Source: Setoptus koraiensis (Eukaryota; Arthropoda). Taken from it: DNA of 64,000 bases. Below are positions 25,790-37,574 of this stretch, piece by piece (the stretch's first letter is position 1; each line of letters starts with the position of its first letter). The position numbers and the translations under genes were made by a program. The stretch spans positions 13,392,001 through 13,456,000 of the forward strand of contig CM106586.1 in NCBI GenBank assembly GCA_048013815.1. The letters are read 5' to 3'. The notes beneath the pieces are model-generated. The model was given only the letters and a program-made list of their open reading frames with translations, was not told the origin of the DNA and searched no databases.

Positions 25790-28511
25790 TCTCCGTTCGT
25801 GTGTGCCGGGCCCGTCGCCAGGTATTGCGCGCACCGCTAGGGGCGCTCGGCGCACACTTGATCACATATCGTGGCCCACGATATCCATAGTATCGCAACT
25901 CTGTCGAATATCATGACTCGCTCGAACGAAGAATCTCGAAGCGCCCACTTGCCGTAGATGGCGCGTCAAATACTTGTCAAACAGTTAGCAAACAGTCGGC
26001 AAGTAGCAACCAGTTATCAAATTGATGATATCAATCAGCGACGAGCTTTTTCGTTGCTTTTGTACACTCTCAGCCGCACAAGAGCCGCCAACCAGCTCGG
26101 GGCCCGAAGGGTTGCCGGACATTGGCGGCCTCGCGGATGTTGCGCCATGATTGATATCGCTCGCATGCATTGTGATGGACTGTAAGATTATTTTGAATTT
26201 TCGTCGCACAATGTTCTGGCACCTTGCTTGGCATCGGCGTTGCCGTGACTGTTTTGTTTCAACTATTGTTTCAAACTAACTATTTCAAAACGAGCCATAT
26301 TTCACGTTGGCTCGATTTTGCCCATGTAAGCCAGTTTGGGTCCCTCACACAAGCTGCCAACTGGCCGCTCGGGCCCCTGTTTATTATGGCCCATTTGGTG
26401 GGCCTTTGACAAGTGAAACGAAATCTGTGCCGCCGAAAGTATGCACCCATATCGCACACATTAACATAGCTTGATGTATGGCCTCATCATTTTTGCGTTT
26501 GTCGTTTTGTTTTGTTTGTCCGTTTGTTTGTCCGTTTGTTTATCCGTTTGTTTGTTGGCTTGCTGGTTTGCTGGTTTGCTGGCTTGCTGGCTTGTGATAC
26601 GCGACGAGACGACATGAAAACATGGCTCGACACAAACACAAACAAAGCCTGCCCACAAACAACAACGACACAAGACAATAGTTACAGTTTTCTATTCTGT
26701 TCTGGCGGCACCCAAAATATATCCGTTTTGCCAGCTTCGCCAACAATACCACCAGAGGCCCCGAAAAACATTTTTCGCGGCCTCGTGTCTTGGCAATAAA
26801 CAACAATGAACTGTTTGCTGCCGTTGGCCAACTGATCTCTCTCTCTCTCTCTGACTGGGCAATTCTTTGAAAAAATTGAGGCGCCAAGCAAAATGACATA
26901 TTTGGTGTTCATTTTTTGTTTAGTGCGCATGCAGGCACAACGAAAAATAGTGAACGAATTACACAGTCGGCATGTTTGCATATACGACTTGGCCTATTAA
27001 ACTAAAACAATGGGCCCACTCGACGCCGAGTGTGCGAGTCTTTGAGTCAGAGATCAAATTCAAAATAACTCAATTTATCATTATAATCGCAACAGCAGCG
27101 CTGGCGAGCTTTGTTCGTGAGTGCCCCTTTCCGGTTCTTTCTCTCTCTCTCTCTCTCTCTTGCTGTCTAATCTAATAATCTGACAAAAATAATAACGATA
27201 ATAATAATGAAAGCTGTGCTCGCTGTGTCGCTGCCTAAATGCCTTTATGCCGCGATATCCGCGATAAACACACTGGCCCACTGAATGGCTGTAAATAGCA
27301 CAACAATGGATAATGACAACAATGGCAAAAACATACAACAACTTGAGCGCTGCTGCTATTATTATTACTATTATTATTGTCTGGCGCAAACGATAATAAC
27401 TCGACAGAGAAGAAAATCTCGGGCTTGTCTTGTCGGGGGCGGCCTGCTTGCATTGTAAACATACGCAGTATAACTATCTGAAACTATCTGAGTGGCGGCT
27501 ATCCGGTTCAATTAACATGCTGTTTGGATTTGTTTCCGACACAGATGGCGCCACTGTGCGCCTCAAGGCGTTTTGGGGTGCTCTCGGGGGCACCAATAAC
27601 GATTCAAAAAGGACAAAAAAAGTTGTGAAAACAATTGTCGGGCCCAATGCTGTTGATATTGGCCCAGCGTTTGATTGTGAGTGGGTTTCGATTGTTGCGA
27701 GTGCAAGTGTCGCAAATGATACACAAAAGACACAGACAAAGGTTGAGCAACTATAATTATATAATATATATTACGAGGAGCACGAATTGTGTCGCCACAA
27801 ACAACAGCGGCCAGCTAACAAACTAACAAATGAGTGACCGGTGTGTGCCATGAATTGTTAATATGACTCGCTCGAGTATTATCTGAAAATTGTTTGTGCG
27901 CTATTATCAAATAGCAATCGAGATTGCATTGCGATGATGATCTAATTTCTATGCCATAAATCATATTACCACCGCTAGAGGTAGCTGATGACGGGCGGCC
28001 CGGTTATGCGGCTACGTTGCGGCGGCCAGCGCACAAATTATTGTTGGCCAACACTGTTGTTGCTGTTACTTGGCTGTTGTTGCTGTTATTTGGCTGTTAT
28101 TTGGCCGTTGTTGCTGTTATTGGGGCCCGGCGGTGACGTCGAGAGCGCGACACCTAGCGACAGGCGAGCGTGTTTGGGCCACTTTGGCGTGATGTAATGA
28201 TGATGACAATAATAGTATAATAGCAACAAAACTAACCCAATCACGATCATCAAATCAAATAGTATCACAGTGCGATGGCTAATCAATCGCCGATGAGCGG
28301 CCCGAGCCCGTGCCCAGCGATGTCCGATTATCAGATCAATCACTAACTTGTACTAATACTGCCAACTACTACTGCCACTGGCCGTTTTATCTAAATCTAC
28401 ATCTACCAGAGATTCAGCCGATAAGTCGTCTGGGGATCCCCGATGTGCCCAGACTTGGCCAAATTTGCCCAGATTGGCCCAAACTGGGCCGGATTTTCGC
28501 TCGGCAGTCGC

Positions 28512-28555
28512 CGAGCGCTTATTCCGGCTCAAATAAGCGCCGGAATAAGCGCTCG
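28512..28555. repeat. Perfect 17-bp inverted repeat with 10-nt loop
   Basis: CGAGCGCTTATTCCGGC at 28512-28528 pairs exactly with GCCGGAATAAGCGCTCG at 28539-28555. It is the longest perfect hairpin I found, and the GC-rich ends make it stable. Confidence 0.95.
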
Positions 28556-29599
28556 TTGTTGTTTGTGTCGCGCATTAGTTTGTTTGTTTGTTTGGGGCGC
28601 CTCAGGAGAGGCGCCCAATGGGCGAAGAGGGAAATGAGAGAAACAGGAGTGATCAAAGTGGATTGGCCCATTAGTTTGGCATTTCCATTCAGCTGGCCGG
28701 CGTGCATAAACGGAGACAAAATAAAATAAAAATTCACCTAAGATAGCCGCCGCCGAGAATGGCCCACAAAAGACACACACACAAAGAAGATGACAAAAAG
28801 AAGCGGCCCAACAAAATTGATCGCGCTCCGGCGCTTCGTGGGCCCGCCGGCCAGCGGCACAAAGGCGCCCCTCGCCTCGCTCGTGCCATTCATCGAGCCC
28901 ATCAAATCATCATCTATCGGCACCATCAACGCCCTATACGCTTATCTACGGCCGGCCGTATATACGATGTCAGAATGTATCGGCGCCCCTCGTTCGAGTG
29001 CAAACGAACCATCATTTGCTCGTGTATCAAGCGCGTATTTATGCAATGAGGCGAGCTAACCACCGCTGTGCCATACGCCGCGTCTCTTTGGTGGTCACGT
29101 CGCTTATGCTCCATGAACGTGTGGCGCCGGCGACGCAACGCCGCTCGCGGGCCCCACGGACCCCGCGGACACGGGCGCCCCCTGTTGCCCGGCATACAAA
29201 GTCCAAAGGCAAATATTGTTGTGCAGCAGGACAGTGTGTGTCAATTAAGCCAGAGTATCGCTATTATGCTCCTATTTCCTGTCGGCCGGTTCAGGTTTTG
29301 TTTTATCCGGTCGCATTAATGCCGCTCCCTCGATATAAGTAACCGTTATTGCTTACATAGTGAGTTTTTGCATTGTAATGGGCGCTCGGATAAATTTGGG
29401 CCCGGCGCCCACAGCCAATCGGTGGCTGTGTCTCAGACACAGTGTCTGATGTGAATTCTGGCTCTGGCCGCTAGGTGTTAATCTCACAATGTCAGCGGCT
29501 GGCCGTAATAATGGCGCCCGTAACAGTTATCACACAAGCAAGGCGACTTGGCACAATCATTAATGGATTAATCAATAATTAGAGCGTTCGCAAGCCAAC

Positions 29600-29625
29600 G
29601 AGAGAGAGAGAGAGAGAGAGAGAGA
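29600..29625. repeat. (GA)n microsatellite
   Basis: Pure GA run of about 13 units. Confidence 0.95.
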
Positions 29626-31549
29626 GCAGCGAAAGTTGAGCTGTCAACAGTGTCGCCCATCGATTATAGATTATAATTTCGGCAAGTGACTTTATTTATC
29701 TAGCACTTTGTGCACTCGGCGACCATGCCAGCCAATTTTGAGCGAGTTATCTATGCCAATCGTTAATAGTCGGGATGGCGACTTGAAATTAGAGGGCGCT
29801 GCGCGCAAGGCAACACGAGCACAATGGATCGTCATCATTATCATTATCTGATATGGATATTGTTTCCAAGTGGCGATTCTCACTGACAGAGATATTCACA
29901 TGCCGTGAATACAGGGGCTCAGTTGGCCAGACTCTTGATGACTTTAATGACAATGAATGAAACGCCTCGTGAATGAGATGCAATTATAAAAGTCTCGCCA
30001 TATATAACGCCATGTATAATAGATGGATAATGGATGGGGCCCGCTGGCGACATCTACACACTGCCAAAGAGTGCAAAACTGCGGCTAGCTGCAAGTTTGT
30101 GCGCTAATCTGTGTGCCGCTCACTGTCGGATAACTGCCATTTATTATGCAGAGCTGTTGGGCATCCTGCGCCAGCCTACAATTGATCCAGGTGAGCTGGT
30201 TCCGTTGACGCCGGCCGGTTCGCTGATGAATGGGCCTCGAAGCGAGCGAGCGATCAACAGTAGTGACATTGTGTCACAGATTTATCTGGCGCGCTCGGAT
30301 AATGAAACGCGCTCAGATGATAAATAATAATTGATGAGTTCGTTTATACTGATATATAGACAACAAAAAGACAATGCGCCGTTTAAGCCCCAGAACCGAG
30401 TTTATGTGTAACATGTCGTGGGCACGTCATTGTGACAACATTGTGATGCGATTCAAGCTCTTTTGCTTGATCGGCCAGTTAACGCTAGCGGCCCAGTTAT
30501 TACATAATGCCCCGTTGCCATATAACTTGTTGTATTGCATCAAACATATAGTCACATATAGCACAACAAACATATATTGCATGTGTGTGTGTGTGTAAGC
30601 TCTTTGTTTGTAAGTAGATAGATGATCGCCTCAATTGGCCTGCTGCAATCAATCACATTATTACTGCCATTATCCGCTGATATTACGCAATAATCCATTG
30701 ATGCGCAAATATTATGCACGTCACAACGAAAATCACATAATACAATACAGTGGCAATAATACAGTAGACACACAAATACAACATATGACACATCCGCGGG
30801 CATTGACTGCTCGCCCCAACGGAGCCCCAACGATAGCGAGCTGGCCGGCCTAAGCGCGTGGGCCCAATGATGGGCCACATTCAAAATTGATATGAGGAGC
30901 AGAAGAGGCCTGAGGAACCGGGGCGCCATTGCTGGCGCGCATCGTGGCGGAAATAAATTGATTTAAGCATTAGTGTGTAAACGGGCGGCGAAATGGGCCC
31001 AATAGGCCCATTTCGTGATATGACATGCCGGCATAGCGGGCAGCTCATGTATGTCGCCAATGAGCAAGATAAAACGCTTTTTGGTTGTTGGTTGTTGGTG
31101 GTTGGCGTGCATTCATCACATTGTTTTATTGTGTATATTTATAGACGAATCACACAGCGCCACTGGCACTAGGTGAGAAATGGCCTCTTGCTGCCGTTCG
31201 TTTTATCGGCGCCATCGGCGGCCAGCTTAATCAGGGGCCCCCGATTGGCAAGCCAATGTTGGCAGTGTCCCGTCAGATCGTTAGCAATAAGACATTAGCA
31301 ACTATCGCCACCGAGACACTGACCGATGTGCCCATGCAAGTGCGACTAAACCGCCCATCCCATGTTGGCAAGTGGGGCGCCTGGGAGGCCCCGTTCTCGT
31401 GTGTTTGTTTTAGTTTGTTTTACAAACAGATGAGATCTGACAGTGCCATCAGATAAAGGCCGGCAGTGTGGCTATGCATGCAACTGCGGGACATTGTGTC
31501 CGTGGCGACATTCTTCCAATCCATTAACGTGCCAAACAATCGCCCCGAC

Positions 31550-31637
31550 TGATGGCGCGCCGACCGATGCGCCGCCGACCGATGCGCCGCCGACCGATGG
31601 GCCGGCAACCGATGCGCCGGCAACCGATGGGCCGGCA
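31550..31637. repeat. 15-bp tandem repeat (CCGACCGATGCGCCG-like)
   Basis: Five to six units with GCGCCG/GGGCCG and GACCGA/CAACCGA variation. It translates to a Pro/Ala/Thr/Asp repeat, but no supported gene contains it. Confidence 0.9.
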
Positions 31638-33364
31638 GTGTCCGAGCGAATGCGCCCGGATCACATTAAACAACATGTCGCTATCTCCGCTGTCTGACAA
31701 CATCTATATCAAGTATAATTCTCAGTTTGCCTGATACCGTCATAAATAAGGCATTACATTCTCTCGTGGGCACCCATGAGAAAAGAGAGAAATGCATTGG
31801 GGCCCGTCTAACTGACTTTTGTAGTCGCGTTGTCGGGCCTATTTTGCATGTCACCAGAATCTGGTGACCAGATCGTGTGCGAGTGATCGCGTTCGAGTGA
31901 TTGTAACAAACTTGCCCCTCATAATATTATTATTACTACCATTGACATGGTGATGGCGATTTTTCAACGGCGATTAAATTTTCCTTCATACATCTCAGAG
32001 AAACAAATCACAAACGATCCGGTGCCCACAACTGACCGCTCCAGTATATTGGTGGCCCCTAAATCGCTTGTTGTTGGCGCTCATGGCTTTGCGCTCGCCT
32101 CATTGCGCTCCTCTGCGGGCCCCGCGTTTGTCCGGCCATCACAATGAGCGCCACTTGTTGTTGGCCGCAAGTCATTTGGCCGCATACGCTTTTCAAAAGC
32201 CACTTCTCTTTACATGTATATGAAAGACTCTGCTCGCATTGACTCGCGTATAATATAGTATAAGCTGCTTTTTGGCCCCAACGACATCGATCACAAGCTA
32301 TTTATCTGTTCGAATGACCAATGTTCTTGGCACCAATGTCAGGTGACTTAGGTAGTTATGCGCGCTCGATGTTTGCTATTCTTGTTTATCTGCATCGAAT
32401 GAGTAACAGTGATACTTATAGTCGAAAAGTAAGCCAGCGCCCCAACTGGCAAGTTGAGCTCAAACTCTGCTGAAATTGAGCCACTTAATTGAGCTCATTT
32501 CTGTTGCATTGGCTATCTCAGTGGTGACATCTCTAGTCGCTACACTGAAACACTGACGACTCTTGATCGATGATACATAAATTCGCATCGTCCAATATCC
32601 TCATATATATATACATATATAGAAAGAGACAGTGGCGAGCATTTGAATTCAAACTGATTTCAGAACGAATACGCAAATATACATACATCGGATCTGCTCC
32701 GATAGGGGGCTACTAAGCGCCTCCTGGTTGAGCTGCCCTTGTGCGGTGACAAGTCCGCCAATGGCCAATACGGCTCAGGTGCCAGACTAAACTGACGGTC
32801 ACCCGATGAATCTTTTCGTCTTGGCGCGAAATTGTTTTTAAATTGCCGTTGCGAACGCATATATTAATATGTAATGTATTACGTAATTAATATAGTCCGT
32901 TGTCTATGCAGCAACTGCCGTTGCCACTGCGCCGGCCCCAGTGCGCCGATCAGCGTATCAGCGTCAATAATAGGATATTTGCGCCCAGACACAATGACCA
33001 TCATGAGGCCCCCATCGAGCGTCTTGAGACGCTCAGTCAATATGGCGAGATGGGCCCACTGGTAGCAGGTGGCGGTTATTTGTGTCTGCTTTTATCTATG
33101 CCTAATCATCTGAGCCACTCAGTCTAGACCGACAACAGATCCAGTAATCCATCTATCTGTTATATCTGTTGTGCCAGACGACGCAACGGGTTTTATGGTT
33201 TTAATATGATAATGATGATGATGTTTGGCGGGCCCCCAGTTGCCCATTTGCCCATTTGAGCCAGCGGTGGTCGTTTGCTGGCCGGCCAGCCGGCAGTCAG
33301 TAGCATCTCGGGAGTTTCGCCGTGATTACTGTCGGGGCCCCCAAGCAGTCAGGTAGCGAGGCCG

Positions 33365-33442
33365 CTGTTGTTGCGCAATGTTGCCGCTGCCGTTGTTGTT
33401 GCGTAATGCTACCGCTGCTGTTGTTGTTGCGTAATGCTGCTG
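33365..33442. repeat. About 28-bp repeat (GCTGTTGTTGTTGCGTAATG-like), 3 copies
   Basis: Three imperfect units ending in TTGCGCAATG or TTGCGTAATG. Confidence 0.85.
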
Positions 33443-34477
33443 GCCCACCGGTCAGCTGACTGCAATATTAAGACACACGCACACAATGTTAAGATAGCGA
33501 GAGGGACTGGCAATAATAATAATAATAATAAACAGATAAACAGATACACAGACGGACAGTGAGAGATATCAAGGCAATAAATGGGCGCAATAATTGATTG
33601 GTCGATCTGGCGATCAGCGCGCGCCTCCTCTGGCCGGATCTGGCCGACTGTTTGCATGCAGCTATGCCGATAATAATATTAACACCAGCAGCTAATCTCA
33701 AGCGGCCGACTGTGACTTGTCGGCGGCAGAAGACTTGACGCTTGGCAAGCTTGCGCCCCACACAAGGCGTCCGCTGCCAAAAAAGGGGCCCCCTTGGCAC
33801 AAGCTGCACTGACTGTTTCGTGCCGTCGGCCCAAATGGCTTTTATTCTTTTATCGCCGGCCCCTCTATGCCATAGAGTCTCCGTGCAGCCGCTTCCTATC
33901 TGCGCCGGCCCCCGCTCTCGGGGCCCCACTCAGCGAGGCCCCGAGAAGTTATCGCGGCGAGGAGGCAAGAATTAAAGTGCGCGCTAATGATCACTCTATC
34001 TGTCCTGCCGGACAGCAGCGGCAACATTTGTTCAGCGCCACTGGCTTGCGACCGCAACACGCTCGCCCGCAACCCGCGCGGCCGCCCGCCGGCCGCTGAC
34101 CAGAGCTCGCACGCCAATATCCATTATGACGGGGCCCCATTTTGTTTGGCGCTGCCGCAACAATATATGTATATAATAATGCAATATTAACACATTATAA
34201 TATTGGTCTTACCATGGATACGCACGGACATGTATAGATACGTGCCGATGCAAATCGGGTCGGCCCGCTTGCCCGCTCGACCGGCTGGCCGCTGTACGCT
34301 CAAGTAACCATGTCGGGACCGTCCGAAAGACCGTGCCGAAAGACCGCGCCAGACCCAATTGTCCAGCCGGCTCGGTCAGGGGGCTCGCTGTTTCGCGCCA
34401 ACTTTTATTTAAATAATCAAATCAATGTTCGCTGTCGACTCACAACTGTCAGATTTGCGCGCGCGCAACCGCGCACC

Positions 34478-34586
34478 ACAACTTTATCGCGCACAATTGT
34501 ATCGCCTACAACTTATTGCGTACAACTTTATTGCGTAACACCCATTGCTTACAACTTTATTGCGTAAGACCCGTTGCGTAACAGGG
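34478..34586. repeat. ACAACTTTATTGCGTA tandem repeat
   Basis: Six or so imperfect units of 16-18 bp, upstream of the receptor gene. Confidence 0.85.
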
Positions 34587-34968
34587 CGCTGTTTGGCGCC
34601 AACATTGAGGCGGACGAGTGAGGCTGTTGCGTAACAGTCACAGTTAGTAGCAACAGTGCACTTGTTTGCGGCAGTCCCATTGTCACGCTTTGATTTGTTA
34701 CCGTTATTTTGCCGCTCGCCAAGCTTGTGTGTGTGTGTGTCGTCTCTGCGAATTGGTTAGCGTTGTTATTTTTGCTGCTGTGGCTAATACTTTGCGTGTG
34801 TGCGTGCGTGTGTGTGTGCGCCCCCTTTTATCTCTTAATCAATTTCAATCATTAAGCGCGCGCGCGCGACAAAGCAACTATTACGTCACCGCCATCATCA
34901 CGTTACCGTTATTTGTGTGTGTGTGTCTTGGCCTATATATTCTTATTAGATACATTAGGTTAGGACAG

Positions 34969-35973
34969 GTGAGTTGGCTGCTGCTGTGTTGGCGGTCGGT
35001 TAGTCGGTGAACATTACCAGACAGAATGTTACGTAACTGTTGTGTGTGTGCGCGCCCCATAAACAGCAGTAGCAACAGCGATGACAACAGCGACAATCAA
35101 CAATTCATCTTGCACTATTACATCAGCGCGCATATATGCAAATAGCGTTGCGCAATAAGTGGTACAAGCGTTATAATTCTTTGCTCTCTCTCTCTCTCTC
35201 TCTCACTCTCTCTAATAAATAATTACGTTATACTAACTATGCTATTTTGTGTGCCGTGATTCACGCTCATTCCATTATGACGCCATTGTTTGTGTGACCG
35301 TCATCGGCACCGTCATCACCATCATCATCATCATCATCGCCATCATCGTCATCATCATTAGTGTTAGGTAAAGCCAGTTGCAGTGGCCAGTAGTGCACGC
35401 GTACCCAAACACGTACAACTGCCAACCGAATCGGTCGCAGTCAAACCGCCAAGACGCTAATGGAAAAACAACACACACACAACAGCCAGATAATCCGTGA
35501 ATGTATATATGAATATACGTGTATTAGTTGAATGATTCGAGGCATTAGCAGGGCGGATTACGCAACAACGCAACAACGCAGCAAGCAAACAGCACACACA
35601 AACAGACAGACAGACAAATACAAATGACAAGATTGACACACGGACAATTTACAAGAAATAAAATAATTTACATAGTTGTCGGCCCACAACGACACACCTC
35701 AGCACATTGGAAATAATCATTTGAATCATCATTTGGCGCCCACAACCGCAAAACGAGCCGAATTTTGTCGACGGACGATGCCCAATTGGTAGTGGTGCCA
35801 ATTGACCGTAGTAGCTGTTGTGTTGAGTGACCGGAAGTCTCCAAAATTGATACCACAACGGCGCCTCCCCCGCGACACGGGCCTGCCCCCATTGATTTGG
35901 CGCCAAGTGTAACCATATCGTCCATAGATAATACAACAAGTTATAAGGGCCCAATTATTTCACAACATTTCAG
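34969..35973 (+). other. Candidate intron upstream of the receptor coding exon
   Basis: A consensus donor, GACAG followed by GTGAGT, starts at 34969. The best acceptor before the receptor reading frame is the pyrimidine-rich ATTTCAG ending at 35973. Together they define an intron of about 1 kb that would join an unknown 5' exon to the receptor in phase 2. This fits the lack of an in-frame ATG ahead of the signal-like segment. The interval holds a CT microsatellite (about 35188-35212) and a CAT/ATC microsatellite (about 35297-35362). Other donors further upstream are equally possible. Confidence 0.3.
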
Positions 35974-36418
35974 TAGTGGCGTCGCACAAATAGAGCCCAT
36001 TGAGCCGGATAGCAAACAAACAACAACAGCAGCAGACAGCAACAGCAACAACGAGCGGCCGCTTGACAGGAGAAGAGAGAAATCAATTGTAATAGTGAGT
36101 CAATACAACAACCAATACAAATCGAAGCGGCGAAGAGGTCGGAGAAGAGCTGGCGACTTTTGGTCGTTAGTGTCTTGTTTGACTTTGATTTCGCTACAAT
36201 ACTCATTTGCATATCTATTAAGTAGCTGTGGTGCCACAGCGAGCCTAGATGGCGCTTACAGCGGCCACAAGCAGACAAATAGAAAAAATGTCAGCAGCTC
36301 ATTCATTCAGCAAGCATTCAGCAGCGATAGTGGGCACCTAGCGGCAGTCCAATCTGGCGCTGCGAGCCAGCCAATCAATGATACAAATAGCGCAAATAAT
36401 GCAAGTAATCATAGCAAA

Positions 36419-36450
<32 letters not shown>

Positions 36451-37542
36451 TCAGCCAGCAAACTATTTCACGCCGAAATATCTCAAGTCGTCTAGCGCCA
36501 TTCCGTCCACAATAGCGGTGCCTTGGCGACATGAGGCGCCTCGTCAAGATATTTATCCCTATCAACTATCGATGATCAACTACAAGACAGCACCGCTGGA
36601 CAGCGACATTTATCACAGACACAATGTGGGCCAGCCATTTGTTTTGTACAAGGACGGCGACCACCAACACAACAACAAGCGTCCAGTGAAACTTCAAATA
36701 CACGCTGGGCCGCTATTATATGAGCCACCTCGCGGGCCAGCGAAGCTGTTACTTGGCCCCGTTGATGCCATTGTCAAAGATGATGATTATCTATCACACT
36801 GGGCCCCACAAAACAGTGAGAGGCCACAATTGTCTCCGGCCTCGACTTATCTGCTGCGGCAAGCTGGCGAAAATAGACCAAATACATTGACTGGTAGTGG
36901 CGATATGAAGAATGACTTTATACTCAGAGAGTTATCGTTATTGTCCGATTACCATGACAACATAAATGACGGCCATAAATTAGCCTCTGACCGCTCTAAT
37001 GGGGGCCAAAGTGAGCACACAGTGAGCCATAGCGAAACTACCACGGGGCCCGCTAAATACAAGCATCTATCAGCGATTGGTCTCGAGAACAGTGATGCCA
37101 TCAACCTGCCTTCCGCGCCCATGTCGGCGGCGACTCAACGACAGCAGCACCAGCAACAACAACAACAGCAACAACATACCGACAACCATCGCTATGCCAA
37201 CGATAGCCGCTCTTTGAAATGCAACTGGCTCACATGTGTCCATGATGTGATTGATTGGCAGGCATTACATAATTCATTAAGGCAACAACAACAGCAACAA
37301 CAACAGCAGCGACAAATGAGGCCGCCATTGGCGACCGATGATCTCGCATTGTTTGCTGCCAGTGATTTACAAATCAATCATCTTGGCATCGGCGAGGCCA
37401 TTGGCAGCGCCGCCAGTGTCCTCAGCGAGCAGCCAGTGGGCAACAACCGTCAGCGTCGTCGCCACTACAAACGGAGGCGCTTCCATCGAGCCATCGCTAA
37501 CAACAACAGCAACAGCAACAACAACAGCAACAACAACAGCAG

Positions 37543-37574
<32 letters not shown>

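Larger units (their letters stand above)
7151..34960. other. Long gene-poor, repeat-rich GGGCCC/GGCGCC region
   Basis: About 28 kb with no supportable coding gene on either strand. The longer open frames follow GC-rich or stop-free tandem repeats and usually start at non-ATG codons. Consensus splice donors occur (for example GAGGTGAGT near 15971, TCAGGTGAGT near 22010), but no matching coding exon was found, so it may be intergenic or a large first intron of the receptor gene. The tandem and inverted repeats are listed separately. Confidence 0.5.

Noticed and set aside
29985..29992. TATAAAAG element
   Set aside because: Good TATA match, but no gene follows and AT-rich matches of this length are expected by chance.
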